64,000 nt of DNA from Firmicutes bacterium CAG:882 (GTDB lineage Bacteria > Bacillota > Clostridia > Lachnospirales > Lachnospiraceae), in contig FR895454.1 in assembly GCA_000435595.1 (NCBI GenBank), positions 1 through 64,000 on the forward strand. The letters run 5' to 3'. Positions 8,713 through 18,786 of the stretch are shown here, one piece after another. The notes beneath the pieces were generated by a model. It saw only the letters and a list, made by a program, of their open reading frames with translations, searched no databases and was not told where the DNA came from. The number at the start of each line of letters is the position of its first letter. Positions within the stretch are counted from its first letter, which is position 1. Position numbers and translations under genes: made by a program.

Positions 8713-9074
8713 GTTCTTGTAATCTCACAGACGGTAAAATGAAGCTTCTCAAGGCAGTAGTCCGTGATTGCCTTCATCGCCGCCTCGACCTCCGATACCG
8801 TTCCCGTAACTATCAGTGTTCCGCTGAACCGGTCTACGAATCCAAGTTCCACGCCCGAAGCCTTCGTGGCGATATCCCCGGCTATGATTGCCGTCTCGGC
8901 AGGACTCATAGTGATAATTCCAATCGCGGAATGTGCATAGTCCACTGCCGGGTCAAGTCCGAGCTTCTTATAAAGAATCTTGTCGGGATTGGCAATGACA
9001 TGTGCCAGTGTAATCTGTTTTCCTGGAACCAGTTCCTGAATTATACGCTGCTTATTTTCGTTGTAATATTCCAT
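8709..9074 (-). CDS. Microcompartment shell protein, permuted BMC-H (EutS/PduU-like)
   Basis: A 121-residue BMC protein with the N-terminal segment [13 protein letters not shown] that marks the circularly permuted EutS/PduU type; these hexamers carry a beta-barrel over the pore. The body ([38 protein letters not shown]) is a BMC domain. The start at 9074 is set by GGAGGAG upstream; an in-frame ATG five codons earlier overlaps that site. It lies directly after the activase gene. Confidence 0.88.
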   Translation of the reverse strand: MEYYNENKQRIIQELVPGKQITLAHVIANPDKILYKKLGLDPAVDYAHSAIGIITMSPAETAIIAGDIATKASGVELGFVDRFSGTLIVTGTVSEVEAAMKAITDYCLEKLHFTVCEITRT

Positions 9075-9088
9075 TTGTCTCCTCCGCA

Positions 9089-9880
9089 CTATCCGCCAAT
9101 CTGTACCTCAAGACCGAAGCCCTGTGCCGCCGCCTCAAGCTCAGCTACGTGTTCCCTGCTCATCGGTGTTATATGTGCCATAGTGTACTCTCTTCCAAGT
9201 CCCGCGTACTTATCCTGACCAAGCCTGTGATACGGAAGCAGATGAATCCTGTCAACTCCAGGAAGTGTTGACGCAAACCGCGCAATATCAGCAATCTCCT
9301 CCGGCGTATCATTAAAGGTCGGAATCACGGGTACTCTGATTATGAGTCTCGTCTGTCCTGACGCAGCAATCCTTTTGGCATTTTCAAGCATAAGCTCATT
9401 GCTTCTCCCCGTAAATTCTTTATGTTTTTGCGGGTCGGTGTGCTTAATATCCATAAGATATGTATCCAGATATGGCAGAATCCTCTCGATAATGTTGTAC
9501 TCGGCGCATCCCATGGACTCCATCGCCGTGTCAAGCCCGCATTCCTTTGACGCATGAAGAAGTGCCTCGCAAAAATCCGGCTGGCACAGGCTCTCACCTC
9601 CTGACAATGTTATTCCGCCCCCCGACCTTCTGTAATACACCCTGTCCTTCATGACCTCATCAAGCACGTCATTCACCGTCACGTCACAGCCTATTGTCTT
9701 AGGTCTGCCGTCAACCATCATAGTCTCAATATCATATCTTTGTGATTCGGGATTACAGCACCAGCGGCATCTCAAAACACAGCCTTTTAAAAATACTATG
9801 GTTCTTATGCCTGAGCCGTCATGCACCGAGAATTTCTGTATATCAAATATTCTGCCCTTCTGCGTGTATATGTCTTTCAC
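9089..9880 (-). CDS. Glycyl radical enzyme activase (radical SAM)
   Basis: A 263-residue radical SAM protein that installs the glycyl radical on the upstream diol dehydratase. The SAM cluster motif is C34-x3-C38-x2-C41 (GCVLRCRWC), followed by [11 protein letters not shown]. The start is GTG at 9880 with GGAGG 6 bases upstream; no ATG in frame is sensible, and a longer reading would overlap the dehydratase gene. Unlike many diol-dehydratase activases it has no eight-cysteine ferredoxin insert after the SAM motif, so it resembles the short pyruvate formate-lyase activase form. Confidence 0.92.
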   Translation of the reverse strand: MKDIYTQKGRIFDIQKFSVHDGSGIRTIVFLKGCVLRCRWCCNPESQRYDIETMMVDGRPKTIGCDVTVNDVLDEVMKDRVYYRRSGGGITLSGGESLCQPDFCEALLHASKECGLDTAMESMGCAEYNIIERILPYLDTYLMDIKHTDPQKHKEFTGRSNELMLENAKRIAASGQTRLIIRVPVIPTFNDTPEEIADIARFASTLPGVDRIHLLPYHRLGQDKYAGLGREYTMAHITPMSREHVAELEAAAQGFGLEVQIGG

Positions 9881-9902
9881 GGCATTCCTCCAAATTATAT
9901 TC

Positions 9903-12470
9903 TTAGAAGCCCTGCTCGGTTCTGTTGATAATGTCATCCTGAAGTGAACGTGACAATGTAGTGAACAATGCACTGTAACCTGCAACACGCACAACAAGTG
10001 TCTTATATTTCTCAGGATGTGCCTGTGCATCGAGAAGTGTCTCACGGCTCACAACATTAAACTGAACATGCATTCCCTTCTGGTCAAAGAAGCCTCTTAT
10101 GAGAGCCACAAAATTTTCAAGCCCCTGTCTGCCCGCAAGTGCTGACGGATGGAACTTCTGATTAAACAACGTACCATTTGAACAGATTCCATGGTCAAGC
10201 CTTGCCACAGAGTTCGCCGTCGCCGTAGGTCCCTTTACATCCCTTCCCGACATAGGTCCGACGCCGTCTGCGACAGGTGTGTTGGCAAATCTTCCGTCAG
10301 GTGTTGCACCGGTCTGCTGTCCGAGAGGAACATTTGCTGATACCGGGTACAAGCCCGCCTGATATGAACCACCTCTCGGATTCTTATATTTTTCAAGCGG
10401 CTTAGAGTAAGTGTATGCCGCCTCCCTTGCGAAGCTGTCGACCTCCTCGATGTCGTTTCCGTACTTAGGAAGCTCGTCTATCATTTTCAGAAGTCTTTCG
10501 TACTTCTCATTTCCGTTCACACCGCCCTGTGTCTGCGTGCCTGATGTCTTTCCGGCCTTCACGCACTCTGCTACCACATTTGCTATAAGCTTTGGCGTAA
10601 TCTCCTGCCCTGCCGCCTTGCACGAAGCGAGTACGGCATTTGCCATTTCTTCTATATTATTCTCATCAGCCTGTGCACCACCGCCATGTCCGAAGTTGTG
10701 CTCCAGGGCATCCTTGTACTCAGCCATAGTGACTTTCTTATCGTCAAACACGAGCTTCTTGATTGCATAAAGCGAATCAGCTACATTCGCAATGCCAAAG
10801 CCCTGCGGACCCGTGAAATTATATATGGCTCCGCCCTCCTGAAGCGACATTCCGCGTCCGATACAGTCATCCACCATACATGACTCATAAGGCAGCGGGC
10901 ATCTCTCACGGTGAGCATAATCAATGGAATTATCCGCATCAACCAGAAGTCCGATGCAGTACTCCATCTGCTTTTTGTATGCATCAAAAAACTCTTCGTA
11001 TCTTGTAAACTTTGTCACGTCCCCCGTGTCACAGCCGACCTTAACCCCTTTATCAAAGCCCCTGTTAAATACAAGCTCTATGACGCGGCACATATTAAAG
11101 AATGCCGCATCGTGCCAGCCTTCCGTCTTACCTGCTTTCTGAGGCTCAACACATCCGATGATGTTATACTGTCTGGCATCCTCAAGTGTGAGTCCCCTGT
11201 TCATGAGTGCAGGAATGATAACCTCATCATTATAGTAAGCCGGAAGTCCGATTCCGGTTCTCGTAAGCTCTGCAGCTTTTAACAGGAACTCATGCGGTGA
11301 TTTGTTCCACACTCTGACCGACAGCGACGGCTGCGGGAGTGCCACATGCATCGACGCCTCAATACACATGAATGACAAATCATTCGTGACATCGTTGCCC
11401 TCTGCATCCTGTCCTCCGGCTATTAGGTTCTGGAAAAGTCCATACCCGGCAAATCCCTCTGAGCTTGCCGCATCCCTCGCCTTGTTGAGGTCATTCAACT
11501 TAATCCATATATTATCGATAAGCTCCTGTGCGAACTCCCTTGTGATTCTTCCGCTCTCAATGTCCGCTTTATAATAAGGATACATATACTGGTCAAAGCG
11601 TCCCGGAGAAATTGAATGTCCGCTCGACTCAACCTGTAGAAGCATCTGCACGAACCAGAACGACTGACAAGCCTCATAAAAATCCCTCGCACCGTGCTCA
11701 GGCACTCTGTCACAATTTTGTGCCATTCTCTCAAGCTCCGCCCTTCTTGTGACGTCCGCACATGAAGCCGCCTCACTTCTGCAAAGTGCCGCATATCTGT
11801 GTGCATAGTTGATGACAGCCTCGCAGCTTAGTATCACCGCATCAAGAAAATGTGTCCTCCTTGCATAATCTCCGTCTCCGAAGCGGAGCTTCGCCTTGGC
11901 TTCGTTCGCCTCCTCAATGATTCCCCTGTAGCCTATCGCCAGCACCTTCTCGTACTGAACGGTCACATGTCCGACACCATTGTAAAAATAGTTGCCCGGC
12001 GTAAATATGTTGTGTTCAATCGCCGTCCTCGTCTCAGGTGCCATGTAGGAGGCTGCAAGCTCACTCGTCGTCTTGCCATTCCAATATGTATACGCCTCAT
12101 GAAGTGCCCTCTTCGTATCCTCCGAAATATAGAACGGGTCAGCCTTGCGGGTCGCTATAGTGTCGAACTCCGCCTCAAGCCATTCATACGAAAACTCAGG
12201 AAATACCTGACAGCTTCTGAGCTTCTTGGTAGTACTTCCTGCAATCAACTCCTTATCTCTCAGCACAATCGGAATATTTTCCAGTATATGTGCAAATGCC
12301 TTCGCACGTCTTGTTATAATCGGCTCACCCTCAGTCTGCTTATAACTCTCCGTGATAAGCACTGCTCTGTCCGCCTCAATCTCAGGAAATGCCCCCAGCA
12401 AATCCTCTACCATGGCAGCTATTCTCGCTGTCTTTTGAATCGGTTCCGTGTTGAACTTACTCTTAAGCAT
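9903..12470 (-). CDS. Glycyl radical 1,2-propanediol (glycerol-type) dehydratase
   Basis: An 855-residue glycyl radical enzyme. Active-site cysteine C440 and base E442 lie in IIGCVEPQKAGKTEGWHDA, the form seen in glycerol and propanediol dehydratases rather than pyruvate formate-lyase. The radical glycine is G831 in VRVAGYSALF near the C-terminus. It is the first gene of the microcompartment operon and signature enzyme of the locus. It would convert 1,2-propanediol to propionaldehyde without B12; glycerol is possible as substrate but the aldolase in the operon favours propanediol. No obvious N-terminal targeting extension is seen. Confidence 0.94.
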   Translation of the reverse strand: MLKSKFNTEPIQKTARIAAMVEDLLGAFPEIEADRAVLITESYKQTEGEPIITRRAKAFAHILENIPIVLRDKELIAGSTTKKLRSCQVFPEFSYEWLEAEFDTIATRKADPFYISEDTKRALHEAYTYWNGKTTSELAASYMAPETRTAIEHNIFTPGNYFYNGVGHVTVQYEKVLAIGYRGIIEEANEAKAKLRFGDGDYARRTHFLDAVILSCEAVINYAHRYAALCRSEAASCADVTRRAELERMAQNCDRVPEHGARDFYEACQSFWFVQMLLQVESSGHSISPGRFDQYMYPYYKADIESGRITREFAQELIDNIWIKLNDLNKARDAASSEGFAGYGLFQNLIAGGQDAEGNDVTNDLSFMCIEASMHVALPQPSLSVRVWNKSPHEFLLKAAELTRTGIGLPAYYNDEVIIPALMNRGLTLEDARQYNIIGCVEPQKAGKTEGWHDAAFFNMCRVIELVFNRGFDKGVKVGCDTGDVTKFTRYEEFFDAYKKQMEYCIGLLVDADNSIDYAHRERCPLPYESCMVDDCIGRGMSLQEGGAIYNFTGPQGFGIANVADSLYAIKKLVFDDKKVTMAEYKDALEHNFGHGGGAQADENNIEEMANAVLASCKAAGQEITPKLIANVVAECVKAGKTSGTQTQGGVNGNEKYERLLKMIDELPKYGNDIEEVDSFAREAAYTYSKPLEKYKNPRGGSYQAGLYPVSANVPLGQQTGATPDGRFANTPVADGVGPMSGRDVKGPTATANSVARLDHGICSNGTLFNQKFHPSALAGRQGLENFVALIRGFFDQKGMHVQFNVVSRETLLDAQAHPEKYKTLVVRVAGYSALFTTLSRSLQDDIINRTEQGF

Positions 12471-12536
12471 GGTATCTTCTCCTCAAACAAATAAAATAAT
12501 CCGTCCGGCGCATCCTTTCCCAGCCTGACTGTTAGG

Positions 12537-12573
12537 TTATGTTAATTATATAACATAATTCAAAAAAATGCAA
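12537..12573 (-). promoter_or_regulatory. Promoter of the microcompartment operon with a dyad over the -10
   Basis: On the minus strand TTGCAT (12573-12568), 17 bases, TATAAT (12550-12545). The -10 is the centre of a perfect dyad, TTATGTTA (12537-12544) and TAACATAA (12551-12558), so a bound repressor would block it. The DeoR protein of the operon is the obvious candidate (inference). The rest of the gap up to the cupin gene (12574-12855) shows no other feature I can support. Confidence 0.72.
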
Positions 12574-12855
12574 AGGAAAACAACAATTTTAAACAAATTT
12601 ATTGTATGTTTCCATGTTGATTTTGCTTTAATGTCTGATAAAATTCAGCTAATTGTCAGAATTTTCATTCCAATCGTGTCTATACTGTTTTCCGACGCAA
12701 TCTGTTACCTCATAACAAGATATATCCGCCAAAAAAGCCTCTCTTTTTTGCATTTTGTATATTTTCAAACACCATATTCTATGATAATATAGAAAAGTAT
12801 GACCATTCAGCGATTTAAAAATGGCACTCAGCGTGCCGTTTCGGAAAGGACCAAT

Positions 12856-13185
12856 ATGTTTGTATATAATAATGAAGTAACACCGACACCTTGTGAGCCG
12901 GGTGTCTCAAGAAAAGTGCTCACCTACTCGGACGATCTTATGATGTGCGAGATAACATTTGAAAAAGGTGCAAAGGGCAATTTCCACCAGCATGAGCATT
13001 TACAGATAACCTACATCGCCGAGGGCAGCTTTGAATTTACAATCGGTGACGAGACAAAAATCGTGAACAAGGGCGACAGCGTGTACATGCCGTCAAACGT
13101 GCGCCATGGCGTGACATGCCTCGAAGCCGGAAAGCTTGTGGATGTTTTCAATCCGATGAGAAGAGATTTTGTAAATCAGCAGTAA
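12856..13185 (+). CDS. Single-domain cupin protein
   Basis: A 109-residue cupin. The metal motif is seen as FHQHEHLQITYIAEG (two histidines, then glutamine where some members have E or H) with the second cupin motif at DSVYMPSNVRHGV. Such small cupins bind sugars or act as isomerases or quercetinase-like enzymes; no specific reaction can be assigned. The ATG at 12856 is chosen because GGAAAGGA precedes it and relatives begin MFVYN; an in-frame ATG 19 codons upstream has no ribosome site. It is monocistronic. Confidence 0.8.
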   Translation: MFVYNNEVTPTPCEPGVSRKVLTYSDDLMMCEITFEKGAKGNFHQHEHLQITYIAEGSFEFTIGDETKIVNKGDSVYMPSNVRHGVTCLEAGKLVDVFNPMRRDFVNQQ

Positions 13186-13237
13186 TCAAATATAGAAGAA
13201 TTAAAAGACATATTTTTATAAAAGGAGACAAATCTTA

Positions 13238-14830
<1,593 letters not shown>

Positions 14831-14856
14831 TACGATTAATTTTCATGATTCAAAAG

Positions 14857-14919
14857 CAGGTTCACACATACCTACTAAATCGAACACTTAATGTTCGCTG
14901 AACGGTATATGTGAACCTG
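14857..14919. terminator. Two-way terminator between prfC and the PP-loop gene
   Basis: A 16-bp stem (CAGGTTCACACATACC with GGTATATGTGAACCTG, one mismatch) encloses a second 6-bp hairpin (CGAACA/TGTTCG). Short T runs follow on both strands. It lies between converging genes and can end transcription from either side. Confidence 0.75.
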
Positions 14920-14961
14920 TTCTTATTTGAATGCTTCCGCTATTTTATATCAACAGAATCT

Positions 14962-16167
14962 TTATTCCTCTGAGCCGCCTACATTGCCTGTAACATCATC
15001 GTAGGTGTCAAGAAAATGATGTCTCACGCCATTCTGCTTATATGCGACAATGGTACTCAGATTCACATTTTCAACACTTTTAAAGATATTACCTTCCACG
15101 AACGGATTGGTCTTTTTAAGCTCAACGATAAGCTTCTTTACCTCAAGCCGCTTAGACTTGCTCTGACCATCCTCGGCACAGGATGAACAGGTGTCTGTGA
15201 ACTTGCAGGCGCACTGGATGAACTTAAGCTCGTTCGCATCGCGCCATGCCTTTATATCATCCTCACGAATAAGATAGAGCGGTCTTATGAGCTCCATGCC
15301 CTCAAAATTCGTGCTGTGAAGCTTCGGCATCATCGTCTGCATCTGCGCTCCGTAGAGCATACCCATGAGGATTGTCTCGATAACATCATCATAATGATGT
15401 CCGAGGGCTATCTTGTTGCAGCCAAGCTCCTTTGCCTTACTGTAGAGATGTCCGCGGCGCATACGCGCACAGAGATAACACGGTGATTTCTCCACGTTAA
15501 ACACTGATTCAAAGATATCAGATTCAAAGATTGTAACCGGAACATTAAGCCTCTTCGCATTGCTCTCTATAAGTTTTCTGTTCTCAGGGCTGTATCCCGG
15601 ATCCATAATAAGGAATTTTACCTCAAAAGGAAACTTATTGTGACGCTTAAGCTCCTGAAACAGCTTAGCCATGAGCATCGAGTCCTTGCCTCCCGAAATA
15701 CATACCGCCACGCAGTCCCCCTCTTTTACAAGCTCATACTCATTAATCGCCTTGGTAAACTTTGACCAGATGGATTTCTTAAAGCGCTTTCTTATGCTCT
15801 CCTCAACCTCAGCGGCAAACTCATCGTCGCTCTTCTCCTCGCTCCTTTGCTGCATATCAGCCATAAGCCATGCAAGATAACCTCCTCTAAGGCTCACAGC
15901 ATCCGCACCATGCTCTCTTAATACCTCTGCAGCCTCTAAGCTTGCCTCACCTCTCTTACAATACAAAAGAAGTTTTCTTCCTGCATAATCGTCAGCATGT
16001 TCACACAGAGCATCCTTAGAAAGATTCACGCTGCCCTTAATGTTTCCATAGGCATATGACAATTCATCCCTCACATCGACAAGCTCATATCCGTTTTCCA
16101 TATATGCCGAAAGTTCATTTATATCAGCTTCAGCTTTATAATCTTTGTTCAAATTACAATTCACCAT
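14962..16167 (-). CDS. Rhodanese fused to TtcA-like PP-loop tRNA thiolase
   Basis: A 401-residue fusion. Residues 13-105 are a rhodanese domain with catalytic C70 (YCKRGEAS). From about 125 comes a PP-loop ATPase with SGGKDS at 158-163 and cysteine pairs C230/C233 (CYLCARMRRGHLY) and C319/C321, as in TtcA, the iron-sulfur enzyme that makes 2-thiocytidine in tRNA. Fusion to rhodanese suggests the sulfur donor is built in. Exact tRNA position is not certain, since TtcA/TtuA relatives differ. It faces prfC tail to tail. Confidence 0.83.
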   Translation of the reverse strand: MVNCNLNKDYKAEADINELSAYMENGYELVDVRDELSYAYGNIKGSVNLSKDALCEHADDYAGRKLLLYCKRGEASLEAAEVLREHGADAVSLRGGYLAWLMADMQQRSEEKSDDEFAAEVEESIRKRFKKSIWSKFTKAINEYELVKEGDCVAVCISGGKDSMLMAKLFQELKRHNKFPFEVKFLIMDPGYSPENRKLIESNAKRLNVPVTIFESDIFESVFNVEKSPCYLCARMRRGHLYSKAKELGCNKIALGHHYDDVIETILMGMLYGAQMQTMMPKLHSTNFEGMELIRPLYLIREDDIKAWRDANELKFIQCACKFTDTCSSCAEDGQSKSKRLEVKKLIVELKKTNPFVEGNIFKSVENVNLSTIVAYKQNGVRHHFLDTYDDVTGNVGGSEE

Positions 16168-16265
16168 CTCTTTCTCATGTCAATCCAGTAACACATGTAC
16201 ACAATAACAGGGTGTCAAATATGTTTTGACACCCTGACTTTCAGCTTATTATTCTATTGTTTTAT

Positions 16266-16835
16266 TCACACTATGTCAATAGGATATTTATAATTTTCAT
16301 TCTCTGACATTTCCGCCTGTTTCTGTCCGGCATCTTCATTTCCGGCTTTCATTGCCATGTTAAAAAATACTATTCCGACCATGAAGAACAATGAAATCAT
16401 CGCAACACCTCTGCTCATGCTTCCCGTGAGCTGTGTCACAACACACACAACCGTTGTTCCGAGAAACGCCGCTCCTTTGCCGCATATATCCATAAGCCCG
16501 AAGTACTCTCCCGCCTGCTCCGCCGGGATAATCTTGGCAAAATATGAACGCGACAATGCCTGAACACCACCCTGAAACATTCCCACAAGCACCGCGAGTA
16601 TCCAGAACTGAAGCTGCGTGTGAAGGAATATGGCAAATACCGCAATGAACAGATATATTATGGTAGCAATCGAGGCTGCATAGCCCCAATACGCAAGATA
16701 CTGTGCATCCGTAAGTCCTGCTCCCTGTGCAAGATAATTAAAGTATATCGGAAGTATCGTGGATACAAGCAGGACAAATGCTGAGTTCCCCACATCATAC
16801 AAAGTCCAGTTTTTCTCTTCCCTGGTCATTTTCAT
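16266..16835 (-). pseudogene. UMF1-type MFS transporter with a large in-frame deletion
   Basis: A 189-residue remnant of a transporter family normally about 410-430 residues. Residues 1-61 match the N-terminus (LYDVGNSAFVLLVST, YLAYWGYAASIATIIY) and from about 66 the text jumps to the C-terminal half (GMFQGGVQALSRSYFAKIIP), so roughly six membrane segments are missing while the frame is kept. A working transporter is unlikely. It overlaps the upstream gene by ATGA, showing the original operon. The family comparison is from memory. Confidence 0.75.
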
Positions 16836-17728
16836 GCCGGCATACCATCCTTTACATCATGATATTGTGGCATGATTTTCATGCCTGCTGAATTGTCCGT
16901 CGTTTTATTTCCGCCCGTTTCATCATTCACGTTTTCATCGACAAGCTTTGAACCGAAAGTATACATGTATACCGGGTTCCATCCGTCAAGCTCAAGATAC
17001 TCATTTATCAACTTAACTGCGAGTTTTTCGGCAGCATTGTATAAATACATAAGCTTTTCATTGCTGTCGGCACAAAGCGGATTCGGCTTATAGTTGACCA
17101 TAAGACCATGCATCTCCTTATAATTTCCGGATACCTTAAGTATTCCTTTTACAAAAAGCCTTTTTATCCTTGACGGTGCAAGCAGAAGCTTATTGTTATA
17201 TATCATTCCCTTAAGTGCCACCTGTACCTGCTCCGGAGTTGTTCCATCGTAAAAACAGCTTATAACCCCGGCATTCCTCATACTTGGCACAATGTGATCC
17301 GTCAGGGAATGCCTTAAAGGATCAAGTCCATCCTTTTCCATGAGCATCCTGTCAAACTCGACCTCTATCTCGGCGTGTGTGACACCGCTCTCCGCAATCT
17401 TCTTATCAATATACCCATGACAGCTCACATCAAGCGCAAAATGGCACATAACGCCATACATGTATGCAAGATACGGTTCCTTATTTTTCTTTTTCTCTAT
17501 AACCTTCACCGCATATCTGAAAAATTCCATCCCCGGTCTTTCATGCATTCCAAATCCGATTCTGTTGACCGGATTTGACTTTAACGGCTTATAGTAAAAT
17601 AAAATGTCCGGTCCATGCAGACCTATAAGATATAACTGACGGTACATGCTTATTGAATGCCACGCTTCACCCTCCAATGCCTCCGAAACCTCTTTCCCCA
17701 TTCTGTAATGTGCATAAGTTGACGGCAT
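16832..17728 (-). CDS. Zinc-dependent phospholipase C-like protein
   Basis: A 298-residue protein of the zinc_dep_PLPC group, recognised by MPSTYAHYRMGKEV at the start, HGPDILFYYKP near 38-48 and HFALDVSCHGYI near 104-115, which together supply the His/Asp metal ligands. The activity of these short cytoplasmic members is not established; no signal peptide is seen. The second ATG (17728) has AGGAGG at proper distance, unlike the first. It heads a two-gene unit with the broken UMF1 gene. Confidence 0.75.
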   Translation of the reverse strand: MPSTYAHYRMGKEVSEALEGEAWHSISMYRQLYLIGLHGPDILFYYKPLKSNPVNRIGFGMHERPGMEFFRYAVKVIEKKKNKEPYLAYMYGVMCHFALDVSCHGYIDKKIAESGVTHAEIEVEFDRMLMEKDGLDPLRHSLTDHIVPSMRNAGVISCFYDGTTPEQVQVALKGMIYNNKLLLAPSRIKRLFVKGILKVSGNYKEMHGLMVNYKPNPLCADSNEKLMYLYNAAEKLAVKLINEYLELDGWNPVYMYTFGSKLVDENVNDETGGNKTTDNSAGMKIMPQYHDVKDGMPA

Positions 17729-17754
17729 ATTCATCCCTCCTAATATGGTAAAAA

Positions 17755-17798
17755 AATAAATCCTCTATCTATCATCAAGTATAGATAGGGGATTTATT
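17755..17798 (-). terminator. Terminator-like hairpin in the leader of the phospholipase-like gene
   Basis: Two 18-base arms (17755-17772 and 17781-17798) pair with a single T-G wobble around an 8-base loop. On the minus strand the hairpin is followed by seven T, just 27 bases before the ATG at 17728. No minus-strand gene lies upstream, so this looks like an attenuator in the gene's own leader. No known riboswitch class is recognised in the short leader. Confidence 0.65.
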
Positions 17799-17997
17799 CT
17801 AAACTATCACGTTAGGGTGTAAGTTATGTAAAAAATGTGTAATTTTTACTGCTTGTCAGTTATTCAATTTATCCTCAAAGCTTAAAATATCAAAGGATAC
17901 ATTCCCTGTATCTGCCTGTTTGACAGCATCTTTTTATATTGCCACCACCAGAATAATATCGTATACTATGATATTGAAATCAGAAACGAGGTTTATC

Positions 17998-18786
17998 ATG
18001 GGACAAAAAAAATCAATTCAAAGCACACCGGAAAACACCTACACTTCACCTGACGCAGCACGCTTTCTTGCTGCGTGCGACGAAATAATCCACACCGAAC
18101 ATATAGAAAACGGCATCGGTACCCTCAGCGAAAAGACCGTTCACTCGGTGTTAAAGCACTACCTTGAACCTGACACGAGCTGCCATGAAGTAAAGACAGG
18201 CCGCTATGTCGCAGACATAAGGACGTCTGACGGAATTTATGAGATTCAGACAAGACAGTTTAACAAGTTAAGAAACAAACTTGATGCTTTTCTGCCTGAA
18301 TATTCCGTGACGGTAGTATATCCTATCCCCCACATCAAGTATCTCAGATGGATTGATGCAGAGACGGGCGAGATAAGTCCTGCCCGCAAATCGCCAAAGA
18401 CCGGCGTGTTCCAGTCGGTATTCTATGAGCTGTATAAGATTAAACCCTACCTGTCACACCCTAATTTCCATCTGCTTCTGATGCTGATTGACTTAGAGGA
18501 ATACCGCTTTCTCAACGGCTACGACAGAGACAGAAAAAAAGGCTCCACCCGCAGTGACCGCATTCCTACGGCGCTCTATGCGAGTGAAACCATTTTCTCC
18601 GTATCTGATTATAAAAAACTCATTCCCGATGAGCTTTCCGACACCTTCACCGTGAGAGACTTCGCAAAGGCAAGCCACATAACTGCCGCACAGGCACAGC
18701 CTGCAGTGAATGTCCTGACTCATCTTGGCGTGCTCGAGCACATCGGAAAAAGCGGCAGGCTTTACCTATACGGAAGAAGCCTCTGA
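17998..18786 (+). CDS. Unknown protein, possible PD-(D/E)XK nuclease fold with winged helix
   Basis: A 262-residue protein I cannot name. Residues about 62-115 contain HEVKTGRYVADI then IYEIQTRQF, an arrangement (acid, then E-x-Q after a strand) seen in PD-(D/E)XK nucleases. The C-terminal 60 residues (FTVRDFAKASHITAAQAQPA...LGVLEHIG) look like a winged helix. It could be a nuclease or a DNA-binding regulator; neither is shown. The start at 17998 has GAGG upstream. Its end overlaps the converging GH13-like gene by 21 bases. Confidence 0.65.
   Translation: MGQKKSIQSTPENTYTSPDAARFLAACDEIIHTEHIENGIGTLSEKTVHSVLKHYLEPDTSCHEVKTGRYVADIRTSDGIYEIQTRQFNKLRNKLDAFLPEYSVTVVYPIPHIKYLRWIDAETGEISPARKSPKTGVFQSVFYELYKIKPYLSHPNFHLLLMLIDLEEYRFLNGYDRDRKKGSTRSDRIPTALYASETIFSVSDYKKLIPDELSDTFTVRDFAKASHITAAQAQPAVNVLTHLGVLEHIGKSGRLYLYGRSL

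Noticed and set aside
11850..12494. A 214-codon plus-strand frame opposite the diol dehydratase gene
   Set aside because: Antisense shadow; the dehydratase is certain on the other strand.
14852..14920. tRNA-like cloverleaf after prfC
   Set aside because: The arms form a single long hairpin with a nested stem; there are no tRNA T-arm or anticodon features. Better read as a terminator.
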